Shown here piece after piece: positions 17,169 to 25,263 of a DNA stretch of 37,549 nucleotides (its first letter is position 1; each line of letters begins with the position of its first letter). The stretch is from Deltaproteobacteria bacterium (lineage in GTDB: Bacteria > Desulfobacterota > DSM-4660 > Desulfatiglandales > HGW-15), in NCBI GenBank assembly GCA_019308985.1, contig JAFDHB010000016.1, positions 1 through 37,549 on the forward strand, written 5' to 3'. Under the pieces are notes generated by a model, which saw nothing but the letters and a program-made list of their open reading frames with translations, ran no database searches and was not told the DNA's origin. Made by a program: the position numbers and the translations under genes.

Positions 17169-17938
17169 GCGCAGAACCGGCCTATAAGAAAGTCTTTGGC
17201 AGGTCCGAGTCCCTTAAAGATAACCCTACCCATTATTGTCCGGGCTGCGGTCATTCCATAGCCCATCGCCTGGTGGCCGAATGCCTGGATGAGATGGGCT
17301 TGAGGGAGAAAACAATCGGTGTACCACCCGTCGGCTGTGCGGTACTTGCCTATAACTACTTCAATTTTGACATGGTTGAAGCACCCCACGGTCGTGCCCT
17401 GGCCGTGGCCACGGGTATCAAGAGGGTCCATCCCGACAAGTTCGTATTGACATACCAGGGAGACGGAGACTTGGCCGCTATCGGGACTGCGGAAACAATC
17501 CACGCGGCCAACAGGGGAGAGATGATTTCCACCATCTTCATCAACAACGCAATCTACGGTATGACCGGGGGGCAGATGGCCCCCACAACGGTACTGGGGC
17601 AGACTGCTACCACTGCGCCCGCCGGTCGAGACCCATCCCTGCACGGAAGGCCTATCGACATCTCCAGGATGCTGGCCATTTGCGATGGGGTGGTATATGT
17701 GGAGCGTTGCTCCCTGACCTCTGTGAAGGACATACGAAAGGCCAAGAGGGCCATCAGGAAATGCTTCCAGTGTCAGGTGGATAATTTGGGCTTCTCTTTG
17801 GTAGAACTGCTCTCGCCCTGCCCGACCAACTGGAAGCTCACGCCCTTGGACGCATGGAAGTGGGTAGAGACGGAAATGGTCAATACCTACCCCCTCGGAG
17901 TCATAAAAGACATTACTGGTTACGGGGACAAGAAATGA
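17165..17938 (+). CDS. 2-oxoacid:ferredoxin oxidoreductase beta subunit (thiamine diphosphate binding)
   Basis: A 257-residue beta subunit. The thiamine diphosphate/Mg motif is visible as QGDGDLAAIG followed by INNAIYGMTGGQ. An N-terminal CPGCGH and a second CxVL-type Cys (VGCAVL) are typical cluster- or substrate-site cysteines of KOR/VOR beta subunits. Start and stop both overlap their neighbours by four bases (ATGA at each end), so the subunits are made at matched levels. It pairs with the VorB-type alpha subunit, so substrate range is uncertain in the same way. Confidence 0.93.
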   Translation: MSAEPAYKKVFGRSESLKDNPTHYCPGCGHSIAHRLVAECLDEMGLREKTIGVPPVGCAVLAYNYFNFDMVEAPHGRALAVATGIKRVHPDKFVLTYQGDGDLAAIGTAETIHAANRGEMISTIFINNAIYGMTGGQMAPTTVLGQTATTAPAGRDPSLHGRPIDISRMLAICDGVVYVERCSLTSVKDIRKAKRAIRKCFQCQVDNLGFSLVELLSPCPTNWKLTPLDAWKWVETEMVNTYPLGVIKDITGYGDKK

Positions 17939-18477
17939 TCACCAGGACGATTTTTTCGGGTTTCGGAGGACAGGGAGTATTGGTCATGGGCTATGTCTTG
18001 AGCTACGGGGCCATGCTGAAGGGCCTCAATGTAACCTTTTTCCCCTCTTACGGCGCGGAGATGCGGGGGGGAACCGCAAACTGCACCGTTACACTCTCTG
18101 ACAGGAAAATCGCCTCTCCTGTGGCATCAAACCCGGATATATTTGTGGCCATGAACTACCCCTCACTACAAAAATTCGAATCTTCCGTCGTCAAGAACGG
18201 GCTGATATTTCTCAACAGTTCCCTCATAGAGGAAAAACCTTCCAGGACCGATGTGGAACTCATTGAGGTACCCACCGCAGCGCTCTCAGAGGAGGTCGGT
18301 TCCCAAAGGGCCGCCAACATGGTCATGATCGGCGCGGTGTGCGCCAGGACCGGGCTCCTGGACCTTGAAGACACCATCAAGGGGATGGAAGCGGCACTCC
18401 AGGGCAAGGAGAAGTTTTTCCCGTTGAACCAGAAGGCCATTGAGCGGGGCTTTACCTTCGCAAGGCAAGGCAAATAG
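17935..18477 (+). CDS. 2-oxoacid:ferredoxin oxidoreductase gamma subunit
   Basis: A 180-residue gamma subunit recognised by FSGFGGQGVLVMG at the N-terminus, FFPSYGAEMRGGTANC and SSLIEEKPSR. This domain is common to all 2-oxoacid:acceptor oxidoreductases. The start is the ATG at 17935 overlapping the beta stop (ATGA). The frame is open for 27 codons further upstream, but that part lies inside the beta gene. It ends the operon. Downstream is a palindromic element and then a convergent PurF-like gene. Confidence 0.92.
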   Translation: MITRTIFSGFGGQGVLVMGYVLSYGAMLKGLNVTFFPSYGAEMRGGTANCTVTLSDRKIASPVASNPDIFVAMNYPSLQKFESSVVKNGLIFLNSSLIEEKPSRTDVELIEVPTAALSEEVGSQRAANMVMIGAVCARTGLLDLEDTIKGMEAALQGKEKFFPLNQKAIERGFTFARQGK

Positions 18478-18534
18478 ATACCCTGCCTTGGAGGGCCAGC
18501 ATTGGTTATCTCTAAAAGGGATTTGCGGGGAGTC

Positions 18535-18736
18535 TTTGGCACGGATTTCACGGATGACACGGAAGTTTTTGTGCCCTCCAAAGAGACACTCCGGCACTCG
18601 TATCAATAGCGCGTTCCGCTGTACTATTCAGATCTTTTCCCGCCCTTAGCGGGATGGACGGTTTTGGCAATCAAGATGCCTTGATTGCCAAAACATGATC
18701 TGCACCATCCGCGTCATCCGTGAAATCCGTGCCAAG
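18535..18736. repeat. Inverted pair of 9-bp-period repeats with a central 15-bp hairpin
   Basis: This lies in the 342-bp gap between two convergent genes. The left arm (18535-18562) reads in 9-bp steps CACGGATTT, CACGGATGA. The right arm (18709-18736) is its reverse complement at 26 of 28 positions. Between them are TCCCGC/GCGGGA (18639-18655) and a perfect 15-bp stem with a four-base loop (18661-18694, GTTTTGGCAATCAAG arm). The central hairpin could end transcription from either side, though it lacks a T-run. No gene is seen in the gap. Confidence 0.8.
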
Positions 18737-18819
18737 AAAACTCTGGTCCCTCAAGACAACCTTCCTTTGGATACAATGACGATTCAGGCTGGGCGTTCCC
18801 GCTTTGGGCCATCTCCCTC

Positions 18820-20301
18820 TTAACCATCAATTCGATACTTGTGAAACCTTTCAACTTCCTCCTTGAGCCATCCAGGCCAAAACTCCTCTGAGATCGGGTA
18901 ACTCCCGTCAAGGGCCTGGAACGAACCCTCGCCTGCGACCTTTTTGATCCTTTCGAGCAGATTGTATCTCACTTCGTCCACGCCTATCATCTTCGCAACG
19001 GCACGATCGATCTCATCGTGGGACTTGTCGTAAGGATTATCTCCCTTGAACGCTCTCTGAGCGGCAAGCTCTTCCAGGCATTCTCTTCCTCGATGCCATT
19101 CCTTGAAGGACGGGAAAAACATGGGGCCATAGGAGATCCAGAACTCGATGTACTTCGCCCCCGCATTGTAAACGACCCAGATTGATCCCCCCTCACTGAC
19201 ACTGCCCCTAACGATACTGTCATCCCCCATGGCTATGCTCTTGTCCCTGAGCAGGGAATCAATCCCGCCGAATTTCAGCCCCACCTCCCGTGACCTCGTG
19301 CTCCGCTCGCCTTCCTGAAAAGTCCTGACCGCCTGGGGGAGCTTTACGAGGGCCGGGCACAGTTTCTTGTCAAGGCCCTCGGCCAGCCCCACTGAAACGC
19401 CCCAACCGGACTCTGGGTTTGGTATGACGATGTCGGCCCTGGAACTTTTGTAGTAGTCTACCAGTTCCAAGCCAAGTTGTCGTCTCAACTGGAATATCTC
19501 TTTTCCCCTGAAAACAGACCCCACATTCCCGAAGTAGACCCCTTGAAAGATGTCGGGCATCATGGGCTCTACCTTCAACCTCCTTATCTCGATCCCGTGG
19601 GGAGAGCAGATGGTCATTTCCGCACCGTCGTACTCCCTTTCCATGAATCCGTTGAGTCGCCTGTGGGAGCAGGACTCGGAACTTATGACAAAGGCTCCGT
19701 CTATTCTTGCGTAGCAAAGGGGTTCAAAGGCCTTGGGGTCATTGACTGCGACGAGATATACTTTATCCTTTTTCTTGACCAGGGCAACCAGGGCAAAGGT
19801 CGCTCTGCCATCTAACCTGTCGATCAGCCTTGATCCCGCCTCAAAGGAAATTCCCTCGTGAGTCATATATTTGTGCAGAAGCGCCCCTATAACCTCTGTC
19901 TTGTTTTCTGTCTGAAAACTGTAATCCTCCTCCAACTCCCCCTTCAGGTCGTCTTCCTTTATCAGGTATCCGTCCATGGTAACGACGACCTTGAGGTCTG
20001 ATTTGAATCGGGGAAAGACTTCTATGGGTTCTGCATTTACTTTCTCAGCAATTTTCCTCTTTGTATATCCGATGTTCGCTATGGCCGCTGAAGGCTCCAG
20101 TGCTTGAAAAAGCCTTATGATTGTCGGGTCAATGACTTCGGCAATCCGCCCCAATCCCTTATGGACGTGAATACCCTTTTTGTTTGCCACGGCAATCCCG
20201 GTGCTAGCCTTTCCCCTGTGCTGACACGCACCGGTCGCCAAGAATGTTTTACTGACAAGCTCTCCATCCTCCGGTCCATAAATCCCGACAATTCCGTCCA
20301 T
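18820..20301 (-). CDS. PurF-like phosphoribosyltransferase with degenerate glutaminase domain
   Basis: A 493-residue homologue of amidophosphoribosyltransferase (PurF, first step of purine synthesis). The N-terminal Ntn-glutaminase fold is recognisable (MDGIVGIYG, QHRGKASTGI), but the nucleophile Cys after Met is Asp. The Arg of the usual HVRYPT is absent (NIGYTKR), HNGN has become TMDGY and the TDTE Asp is Lys. In contrast, the phosphoribosyltransferase PRPP loop is kept as GDDSIVRGS near residues 358-366, with VRTFQEG before it. The start is firm: ATG with GGAGGG six bases upstream, and no upstream codon gives Cys. It may use free ammonia, a partner or another substrate; it may not be a purine enzyme. 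It is monocistronic and convergent with the VorB-type operon. Confidence 0.82.
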   Translation of the reverse strand: MDGIVGIYGPEDGELVSKTFLATGACQHRGKASTGIAVANKKGIHVHKGLGRIAEVIDPTIIRLFQALEPSAAIANIGYTKRKIAEKVNAEPIEVFPRFKSDLKVVVTMDGYLIKEDDLKGELEEDYSFQTENKTEVIGALLHKYMTHEGISFEAGSRLIDRLDGRATFALVALVKKKDKVYLVAVNDPKAFEPLCYARIDGAFVISSESCSHRRLNGFMEREYDGAEMTICSPHGIEIRRLKVEPMMPDIFQGVYFGNVGSVFRGKEIFQLRRQLGLELVDYYKSSRADIVIPNPESGWGVSVGLAEGLDKKLCPALVKLPQAVRTFQEGERSTRSREVGLKFGGIDSLLRDKSIAMGDDSIVRGSVSEGGSIWVVYNAGAKYIEFWISYGPMFFPSFKEWHRGRECLEELAAQRAFKGDNPYDKSHDEIDRAVAKMIGVDEVRYNLLERIKKVAGEGSFQALDGSYPISEEFWPGWLKEEVERFHKYRIDG

Positions 20302-20367
20302 TTTCCCTCCAAGTATCTTAAAGTGTTCACCCTATGGAACTGAATCAGTTCCAATCCGCCGGCAAGG

Positions 20368-20396
20368 AATTTAGAAGACCACTCGCTTCCTGTCAA
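20368..20396 (-). promoter_or_regulatory. Putative promoter of the PurF-like gene
   Basis: On the minus strand TTGACA (20391-20396), a 17-bp spacer and TAAATT (20368-20373), about 67 bp before the start codon. It lies back to back with the plus-strand promoter in the 411-bp divergent gap 20302-20712. Confidence 0.52.
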
Positions 20397-20440
20397 GCCT
20401 TGCCATTAGAATCATCAGAAAATCCCTCCCAATCTTTGGC

Positions 20441-20469
20441 TTGACAATGGTAAATCAATGCAATATTAA
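20441..20469 (+). promoter_or_regulatory. Putative promoter of the TAXI-TRAP operon
   Basis: TTGACA (20441-20446), a 17-bp spacer and TATTAA (20464-20469). It would give a leader of about 235 nt before the solute-binding protein gene. That leader (20477-20712) is otherwise without recognised structure. Confidence 0.5.
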
Positions 20470-20712
20470 TGGAATTAAACCACATTGAAAACACATAAAC
20501 CTTTCGAATTTTAACCACTATTTTTAGCCACTTATCTGCCATGATGGCGAGTGGTAAACATTTTTGTCAGTATACCCTACACCAAAGATTTGTAATGAGA
20601 ACCAAGAAGTCACCCAGAAAGGAGGGGAAAGAGGAAATTTCAGGACATTGGGCATTGGCGGGTAAGGAAATATCACTTTTTCTCTCATAGGAGACTAAGA
20701 AAGGAGGCACTA

Positions 20713-21693
20713 ATGAAGAAGTTTTTCCTGTTTCTTACGGTTTTTGCGTTTTGTATGGCAGCCTTTTCGGCCGTTCCAACACAATCCGCCCAGGCCAAGA
20801 CTATCTTTGTCACAATCGGAACCGGGGGAATCACGGGTGTCTACTATCCCACGGGCGGCGCAATCGCCAAGATAGTCAACAAGAAGCGAAAGATTTACGG
20901 CATCCGGGCAACCGTGGAGTCCACGGGCGGCTCTGTGTTCAATGTGAACGCGGTCATGGCCGGTGACCTGGAGTTCGGTATCGTCCAATCCGACCGCCAG
21001 TACCAGGCATGGCACGGCCTGGCAGAGTGGAAAGACAAGGGCCTCCAGAAGGACCTGCGTGCGGTATTTACCATCCACCCGGAGTCGATAACCCTCGTGG
21101 CAGCAGAGGATGCCAATATCAGGACCATCCAAGACCTCAGGGGTAAGAGGGTAAACATCGGCAACCCCGGCTCCGGCCAGAGACAGAACTCCATCGACGC
21201 CCTGGAGAACGCGGGCATCAACTGGAAGACCGATATCAAGGTGGAAGGGGTAAAGGCTGCTGAGGCCCCTGGGCTCCTTCAGGACGGCAGAATAGATGCC
21301 TTCTTTTATACCGTGGGACACCCCAACGGCGCCATCAAGGAGGCCACTTCCGGCAGGAGAAAGGTGCGCATCGTGCCGATTACGGGGGTTGAGAAGCTCC
21401 TTGCAAAATTCCCCTATTATGCCAAAGCCGTCATCCCCATGAAATTCTATCCCGGTGCCACCAACAAGGAAGACGTAGAGACCTTTGGTGTCAAGGCCAC
21501 CTTTGTAACCTCCATCAAGGTCCCTGAAAAGGTAGTTTATGCCATCACCAAGGAGGTCTTTGACAACCTTGAGGCCTTCAAGAAGCTCCATCCCGCCTAT
21601 AGTGTGCTGACCAAGAAGAATATGCTGGAAGGGATGAGTGCGCCACTGCACCCGGGTGCATTGAAGTACTTCAAGGAGGTCGGGCTCCTGTAA
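20713..21693 (+). CDS. TAXI-family TRAP transporter solute-binding protein
   Basis: A 326-residue periplasmic binding protein that delivers a small organic anion, possibly a carboxylate or amino acid, to a TRAP permease. A signal peptide is clear: MKKFF, a hydrophobic stretch and a cleavage site after QSAQA (about residue 28). The mature protein begins with the TAXI-family core FVTIGTGGITGVYYPTGGAIA, followed by STGGSVFNVNAVMAGDLEFGIVQSD and GKRVNIGNPGSGQ. AAAGGAGG lies 7 nt before the ATG. The permease follows after a 422-bp gap. The ligand cannot be told from sequence. Confidence 0.95.
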   Translation: MKKFFLFLTVFAFCMAAFSAVPTQSAQAKTIFVTIGTGGITGVYYPTGGAIAKIVNKKRKIYGIRATVESTGGSVFNVNAVMAGDLEFGIVQSDRQYQAWHGLAEWKDKGLQKDLRAVFTIHPESITLVAAEDANIRTIQDLRGKRVNIGNPGSGQRQNSIDALENAGINWKTDIKVEGVKAAEAPGLLQDGRIDAFFYTVGHPNGAIKEATSGRRKVRIVPITGVEKLLAKFPYYAKAVIPMKFYPGATNKEDVETFGVKATFVTSIKVPEKVVYAITKEVFDNLEAFKKLHPAYSVLTKKNMLEGMSAPLHPGALKYFKEVGLL

Positions 21694-21715
21694 CAAAAAT
21701 AGAGGTCTTTTGCTT

Positions 21716-21736
21716 GCGGCGGCCCCGGGCCGCCGC
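21716..21736 (+). terminator. Strong intercistronic hairpin after the TAXI binding-protein gene
   Basis: GCGGCGGCC pairs perfectly with GGCCGCCGC around a three-base loop, 22 bp after the stop. No T-run follows. It is more likely a 3'-end stabiliser or partial attenuator, letting the binding protein be made in excess of the permease, than a full terminator. Confidence 0.55.
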
Positions 21737-21888
21737 ACCTGGTTCTTCAGGGCATTTTCATATCACTGCGATGATGGGGGAAGGAGTAAGGTTGTCTCCT
21801 GTTCATCAAGGCCATAACGTCTCGGAAATTGTATAACTTATTGAAACTACAGATATTTACTGAGGCTTGATAATCTTAGCTCACACAC

Positions 21889-22053
21889 GGAATAATGGAA
21901 TAATGGAATGATGCAAATTGCTCTTCTACCAGGTGGATAGATTTGATGCGAATTTCTCATTTTTCTTATGGTTTGCCAATCCGATTTTCCCTATAACCAT
22001 CCCACCAATTCCCCAGGATGCATTATTCCGGTGTTCCATGATTCCAACATTCC
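21889..22053. repeat. Inverted pair of 8-bp-period repeats
   Basis: This lies in the 422-bp gap between binding protein and permease. The left arm (21889-21913) repeats GGAATAAT in steps of 8. The right arm (22022-22053) is four 8-bp units ending TTCC (ATTATTCC, GGTGTTCC, ATGATTCC, AACATTCC). The arms are complementary in orientation around a 108-bp spacer. No gene is seen in the gap. Confidence 0.7.
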
Positions 22054-22115
22054 AACCGGGGCGAAGCCCCTAAGTTCCATCTGAGTGCATCTGTCAGGAT
22101 CAAGCTGCCCAAGGG

Positions 22116-24179
22116 ATGAACCAGATGAACAATAGGCAAGATTACAGGGACAAGGGCCTAGAAGTCGCCAGGAGGATGGCCCAAGAAGAGGAAGGGGTCT
22201 CCAGGAGACCCAGAGGTGCATCAAAATGGGTCATCCCTACCATCGGGGTAATCTGGTGTTTCTTCCAGCTCTCCATTGCGAGCTGGTGGATCCTGGACAC
22301 GGTCATCATCAGGGCCGTACACCTGGGTTTCGCCCTGCTGATCGTCTATCTGAATTATCCCGTCTTTAAAGAGACCCGCCTGGGGCTCAAGTTTCTCTCC
22401 ATCAAGAACAGGATCCCTCCATGGGATTATTTCATTGCTGCCCTTGCGTGCTTTTCCGCGGTGTATATAGCCGTTGACTACGCAGGGATCAATTCCCGTT
22501 ACGGGGCACCTATCGCCCGCGACATAGTGATAGGATTGATACTGTTGATCCTGCTTCTAGAGGCATCAAGGAGGGTCATTGGTCCTGCGCTCTCGGTGAT
22601 CGCGGGACTTTTTTGCTTCTATGCCTTTTTTGGGCCTTATATGCCCGATGTGATCGCCTTCAAGGGCGTCTCCCTCGGCCGTTTCATGGGCCAAATCACC
22701 ATGTCCACCGAGGGCATCTATGGTATCCCCCTGGACGTATCCGCCACCATTGTCTTCCTGTTCGTCCTGTTCGGCGCGATGCTTGAAAAGGCCGGGGGCG
22801 GCGAATTTTTTATCAAACTTGCCCTCAGTCTCCTGGGAGGGTTCAAGGGCGGGCCTGCCAAGGCCGCGGTCATGGGCAGTGGTCTCACAGGCCTGGTTTC
22901 AGGCTCGAGTATCGCCAATATAGTAACCACCGGCACCTTTACCATACCTCTTATGAAAAAGGTGGGGTACCCTCCCACAAAAGCGGCTGCCATTGAGGTA
23001 GCAGCCAGCACGGACGGGCAGCTCGCCCCCCCTATCATGGGGGCGGCCGCGTTCATCATAGCAGAATATGTCAATGTTCCCTATGTTGCCGTCATCAAGG
23101 CAGCGGCCATCCCCGCCTTTGCCTCTTACGCGGCCCTCTTCTATATCACCCATATCGAGGCCTCCAAGCTGGGCCTGAGGGGTCTCACCAGAAAGGAACT
23201 CCCCCCTTTCTTCAAGACCCTTGTGGGCGGAATCCATTATCTCGTTCCCCTCTCCATGCTCCTCTACGAACTGATCATAGTGAGGCATTCCCCTGAACTC
23301 GCCGCATTCAATGCCATATGGGTAATGGCCGTTATCATGCTCTTCCAGAACCCTGTGAAGGCCTACCTGAGGAAGGAACCCCTGATTTCCGCCTTCAAGT
23401 TGAGTGTTATCCAAATATTTTCTGCCCTGGCGGCCGGGGCCAGAAACATGTGTGCCGTGGCCCTTGCCACGGCCGCAGCCGGCATAATCGTGGGCGTGGT
23501 AGCCATGGGATTGGGGGGGCTGATCACAGAAGTCATTGACGTGCTTTCCAGGGGAAATATCTTCTTGCTCCTGGTCATCACCGCAATCGCAAGCCTCATA
23601 ATCGGGATGGGCCTTCCCACCACGGCGACCTATATCGTCATGGCCTCCCTGACAGCACCCGTTATCGTTGAGGTGGGCGGGTACATGGACTTTATCGTGC
23701 CCCTCATGGCAGCGCACCTGTTCTGTTTCTATTTCGGTATCCTGGCAGACGACACCCCTCCTGTTGGTCTTGCGGCCTACGCCGCGTCTGCCATTGCCAA
23801 GTCACCGCCTATCCCCACCGGGCTCCAGGGATTCATGTATGATATCCGAACAGCCATTTTGCCCTTTATGTTTATCTTCAACAGCGACCTCATATTGCAT
23901 AATATCAATAGCTGGACCGTGGGGTTTCTGATCTTTTTCATGGCCTGTATCGGCAACTTCGCCTTCGCATCCGCCACCCAGGGGTTCTTTGTTGCAAGAA
24001 ACAGGTTCTATGAGATACCCCTATTCCTTTATGTAACCCTCAATCTGATGCGGCCCGACCTCATCGCCAAATGGCTCCACATACCCCATGACCAGCGTTA
24101 CTGGACCTACCTCATCGGCCTGGGTGTCATGGGACTCCTCTATTTCTTGCAAAGGCCGAGGAGGCAGAAGCCGGCCTGA
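22116..24179 (+). CDS. TRAP transporter permease, fused small and large (DctQM-like) subunits, TAXI type
   Basis: A 687-residue polytopic inner-membrane protein driving ion-coupled uptake with the TAXI binding protein. After a charged cytoplasmic start (residues 1-37) there are four or so hydrophobic spans (about 38-190, the DctQ-like part). The DctM-like part follows with its re-entrant signatures: FGAMLEKAGGGEFFI, SGLTGLVSGSSIANIVTTG, STDGQLAPPIMGAAAFI, IGMGLPTTATYIV and ADDTPPVGLAAYAAS. The length matches fused TAXI permeases. An in-frame ATG three codons in is an alternative start. The Lcl-domain gene follows 25 bp later. Confidence 0.96.
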   Translation: MNQMNNRQDYRDKGLEVARRMAQEEEGVSRRPRGASKWVIPTIGVIWCFFQLSIASWWILDTVIIRAVHLGFALLIVYLNYPVFKETRLGLKFLSIKNRIPPWDYFIAALACFSAVYIAVDYAGINSRYGAPIARDIVIGLILLILLLEASRRVIGPALSVIAGLFCFYAFFGPYMPDVIAFKGVSLGRFMGQITMSTEGIYGIPLDVSATIVFLFVLFGAMLEKAGGGEFFIKLALSLLGGFKGGPAKAAVMGSGLTGLVSGSSIANIVTTGTFTIPLMKKVGYPPTKAAAIEVAASTDGQLAPPIMGAAAFIIAEYVNVPYVAVIKAAAIPAFASYAALFYITHIEASKLGLRGLTRKELPPFFKTLVGGIHYLVPLSMLLYELIIVRHSPELAAFNAIWVMAVIMLFQNPVKAYLRKEPLISAFKLSVIQIFSALAAGARNMCAVALATAAAGIIVGVVAMGLGGLITEVIDVLSRGNIFLLLVITAIASLIIGMGLPTTATYIVMASLTAPVIVEVGGYMDFIVPLMAAHLFCFYFGILADDTPPVGLAAYAASAIAKSPPIPTGLQGFMYDIRTAILPFMFIFNSDLILHNINSWTVGFLIFFMACIGNFAFASATQGFFVARNRFYEIPLFLYVTLNLMRPDLIAKWLHIPHDQRYWTYLIGLGVMGLLYFLQRPRRQKPA

Positions 24180-24204
24180 TCGGGGCCTTTTTCAAGGGGG
24201 GGAA

Positions 24205-24705
24205 ATGAAAAGCAAAAGCCTGTTGTTTTTTTGCAGTCTGATAGGTATGGGCCTGTTTTTCCTCGTCAGCCAAGCGAGCGCGGGTGAGCGTTTTACAGAC
24301 AATGGTGACGGCACCATTACGGACCACGCCCTTGGGGTCATGTGGGCCAAGACCGATAACCAGGGAGATATCGACTGGAAGGGGGCCGAGAGGTGGGTAA
24401 CATATACCTTCCCCTTCAGCCTGCCGGCCCACCTGAGAGATAACTGGAGGCTCCCTACCCTGAAAGAACTCATGACCCTATACCTTGATCAACCGGATTA
24501 CAAGGGTTATGAAACCGATTGCGGCCAGTGGGTCAAGATCATCTCTCAGATCAGGCTGAGCTGCGGGTGGGTCTGGTCCTCCGAGCGGAAAGGGATTACT
24601 GCAAGGGTCTTCAGTTTTCAGAGGGGCTATCATTACACTGCTCGGATCGTCCACAAGAAGGCCTACCGGGCCCTTGCGGTCAAGACTATTCCAAGAGGGA
24701 AGTGA
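24205..24705 (+). CDS. Secreted Lcl/DUF1566-domain protein
   Basis: A 166-residue protein with a signal peptide (MKSKSLLFFCSLIGMGLFFL, cleavage after SQASA, about residue 26) and a single Lcl C-terminal (DUF1566) domain. The domain shows RFTDNGDGTITDHALGVMWAK, WRLPTLKEL and a late WSSE motif. Such domains occur in extracellular lectin-like or uncharacterised proteins; the molecular role is not known. The ATG at 24205 directly follows a GGGGGGGAA ribosome site. The frame continues upstream only inside the permease gene. Location between permease and UspA-like gene suggests one operon, perhaps a periplasmic accessory factor. Confidence 0.85.
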   Translation: MKSKSLLFFCSLIGMGLFFLVSQASAGERFTDNGDGTITDHALGVMWAKTDNQGDIDWKGAERWVTYTFPFSLPAHLRDNWRLPTLKELMTLYLDQPDYKGYETDCGQWVKIISQIRLSCGWVWSSERKGITARVFSFQRGYHYTARIVHKKAYRALAVKTIPRGK

Positions 24706-24717
24706 GGAGGAACAAAC

Positions 24718-25179
24718 ATGAGTCATATAGGCAAAATCCTGGCGGCACTGGCTTTCTCAAAATACTCCCCGGCCATCTTTGAGTATTCTTCCAGGCTGGC
24801 CATGGAACTCAATGCCATGCTCCTGGTGGCACATATCATAAACATCAGGGACGTGGAAGCGATTAGCAGTGTAGAGTCCCTGGGATACTCCGTATCCACC
24901 GATGACTACATAAAGGGTGTCAAAGAGGAAAGGATGGCGGAGCTTGAGAAGATAATAGCAGAGGGGCCCCTTCCAAGGGACAAGATCAAGATTCTCATCA
25001 AGGTCGGACATCCCTTTGACGCCCTCATGAAGATCATCAATGAAGAGGGAGTGGACATGGCGGTCATCGGCACAAAGGGCAGGTCGGACCTGGAACACGT
25101 CATGCTGGGCTCGGTGGCGGAGAAAATCATAAGGCATTCACCAATCCCCGTCCTCTCCTACCCCACGAAAAGGCATTGA
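24718..25179 (+). CDS. Universal stress protein (UspA family)
   Basis: A 153-residue single-domain UspA protein, cytosolic. The ATP-binding pattern G-2X-G-9X-G(S/T) is present as GTKGRSDLEHVMLGSVAEKI followed by IRHSPIPVL, so it probably binds ATP like MJ0577 rather than being of the UspA non-binding class. GAGGAGG lies 7 nt before the ATG and the gene starts 12 bp after the Lcl gene. UspA genes are often attached to TRAP operons, where TeaD is a known regulator of the ectoine TRAP system. A similar role here is an inference. Confidence 0.94.
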   Translation: MSHIGKILAALAFSKYSPAIFEYSSRLAMELNAMLLVAHIINIRDVEAISSVESLGYSVSTDDYIKGVKEERMAELEKIIAEGPLPRDKIKILIKVGHPFDALMKIINEEGVDMAVIGTKGRSDLEHVMLGSVAEKIIRHSPIPVLSYPTKRH

Positions 25180-25263
25180 CATCAGTGCCCCTTGCCGGGA
25201 GCGCACGCCTTGGCCCTGGCATTCCGGTATCCTGCATCGAGGAGAGCTAAATCATTGATGGCT

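Noticed and set aside
20710..21738. 342-codon minus-strand open frame opposite the TAXI binding-protein gene
   Set aside because: The plus strand has a signal peptide, ribosome site and family motifs over the whole length; the minus frame has none.
22899..23717. 272-codon minus-strand frame inside the TRAP permease
   Set aside because: Its composition (Gly, His and Asp rich) is that of a shadow of membrane-protein codons; no motif or ribosome site.
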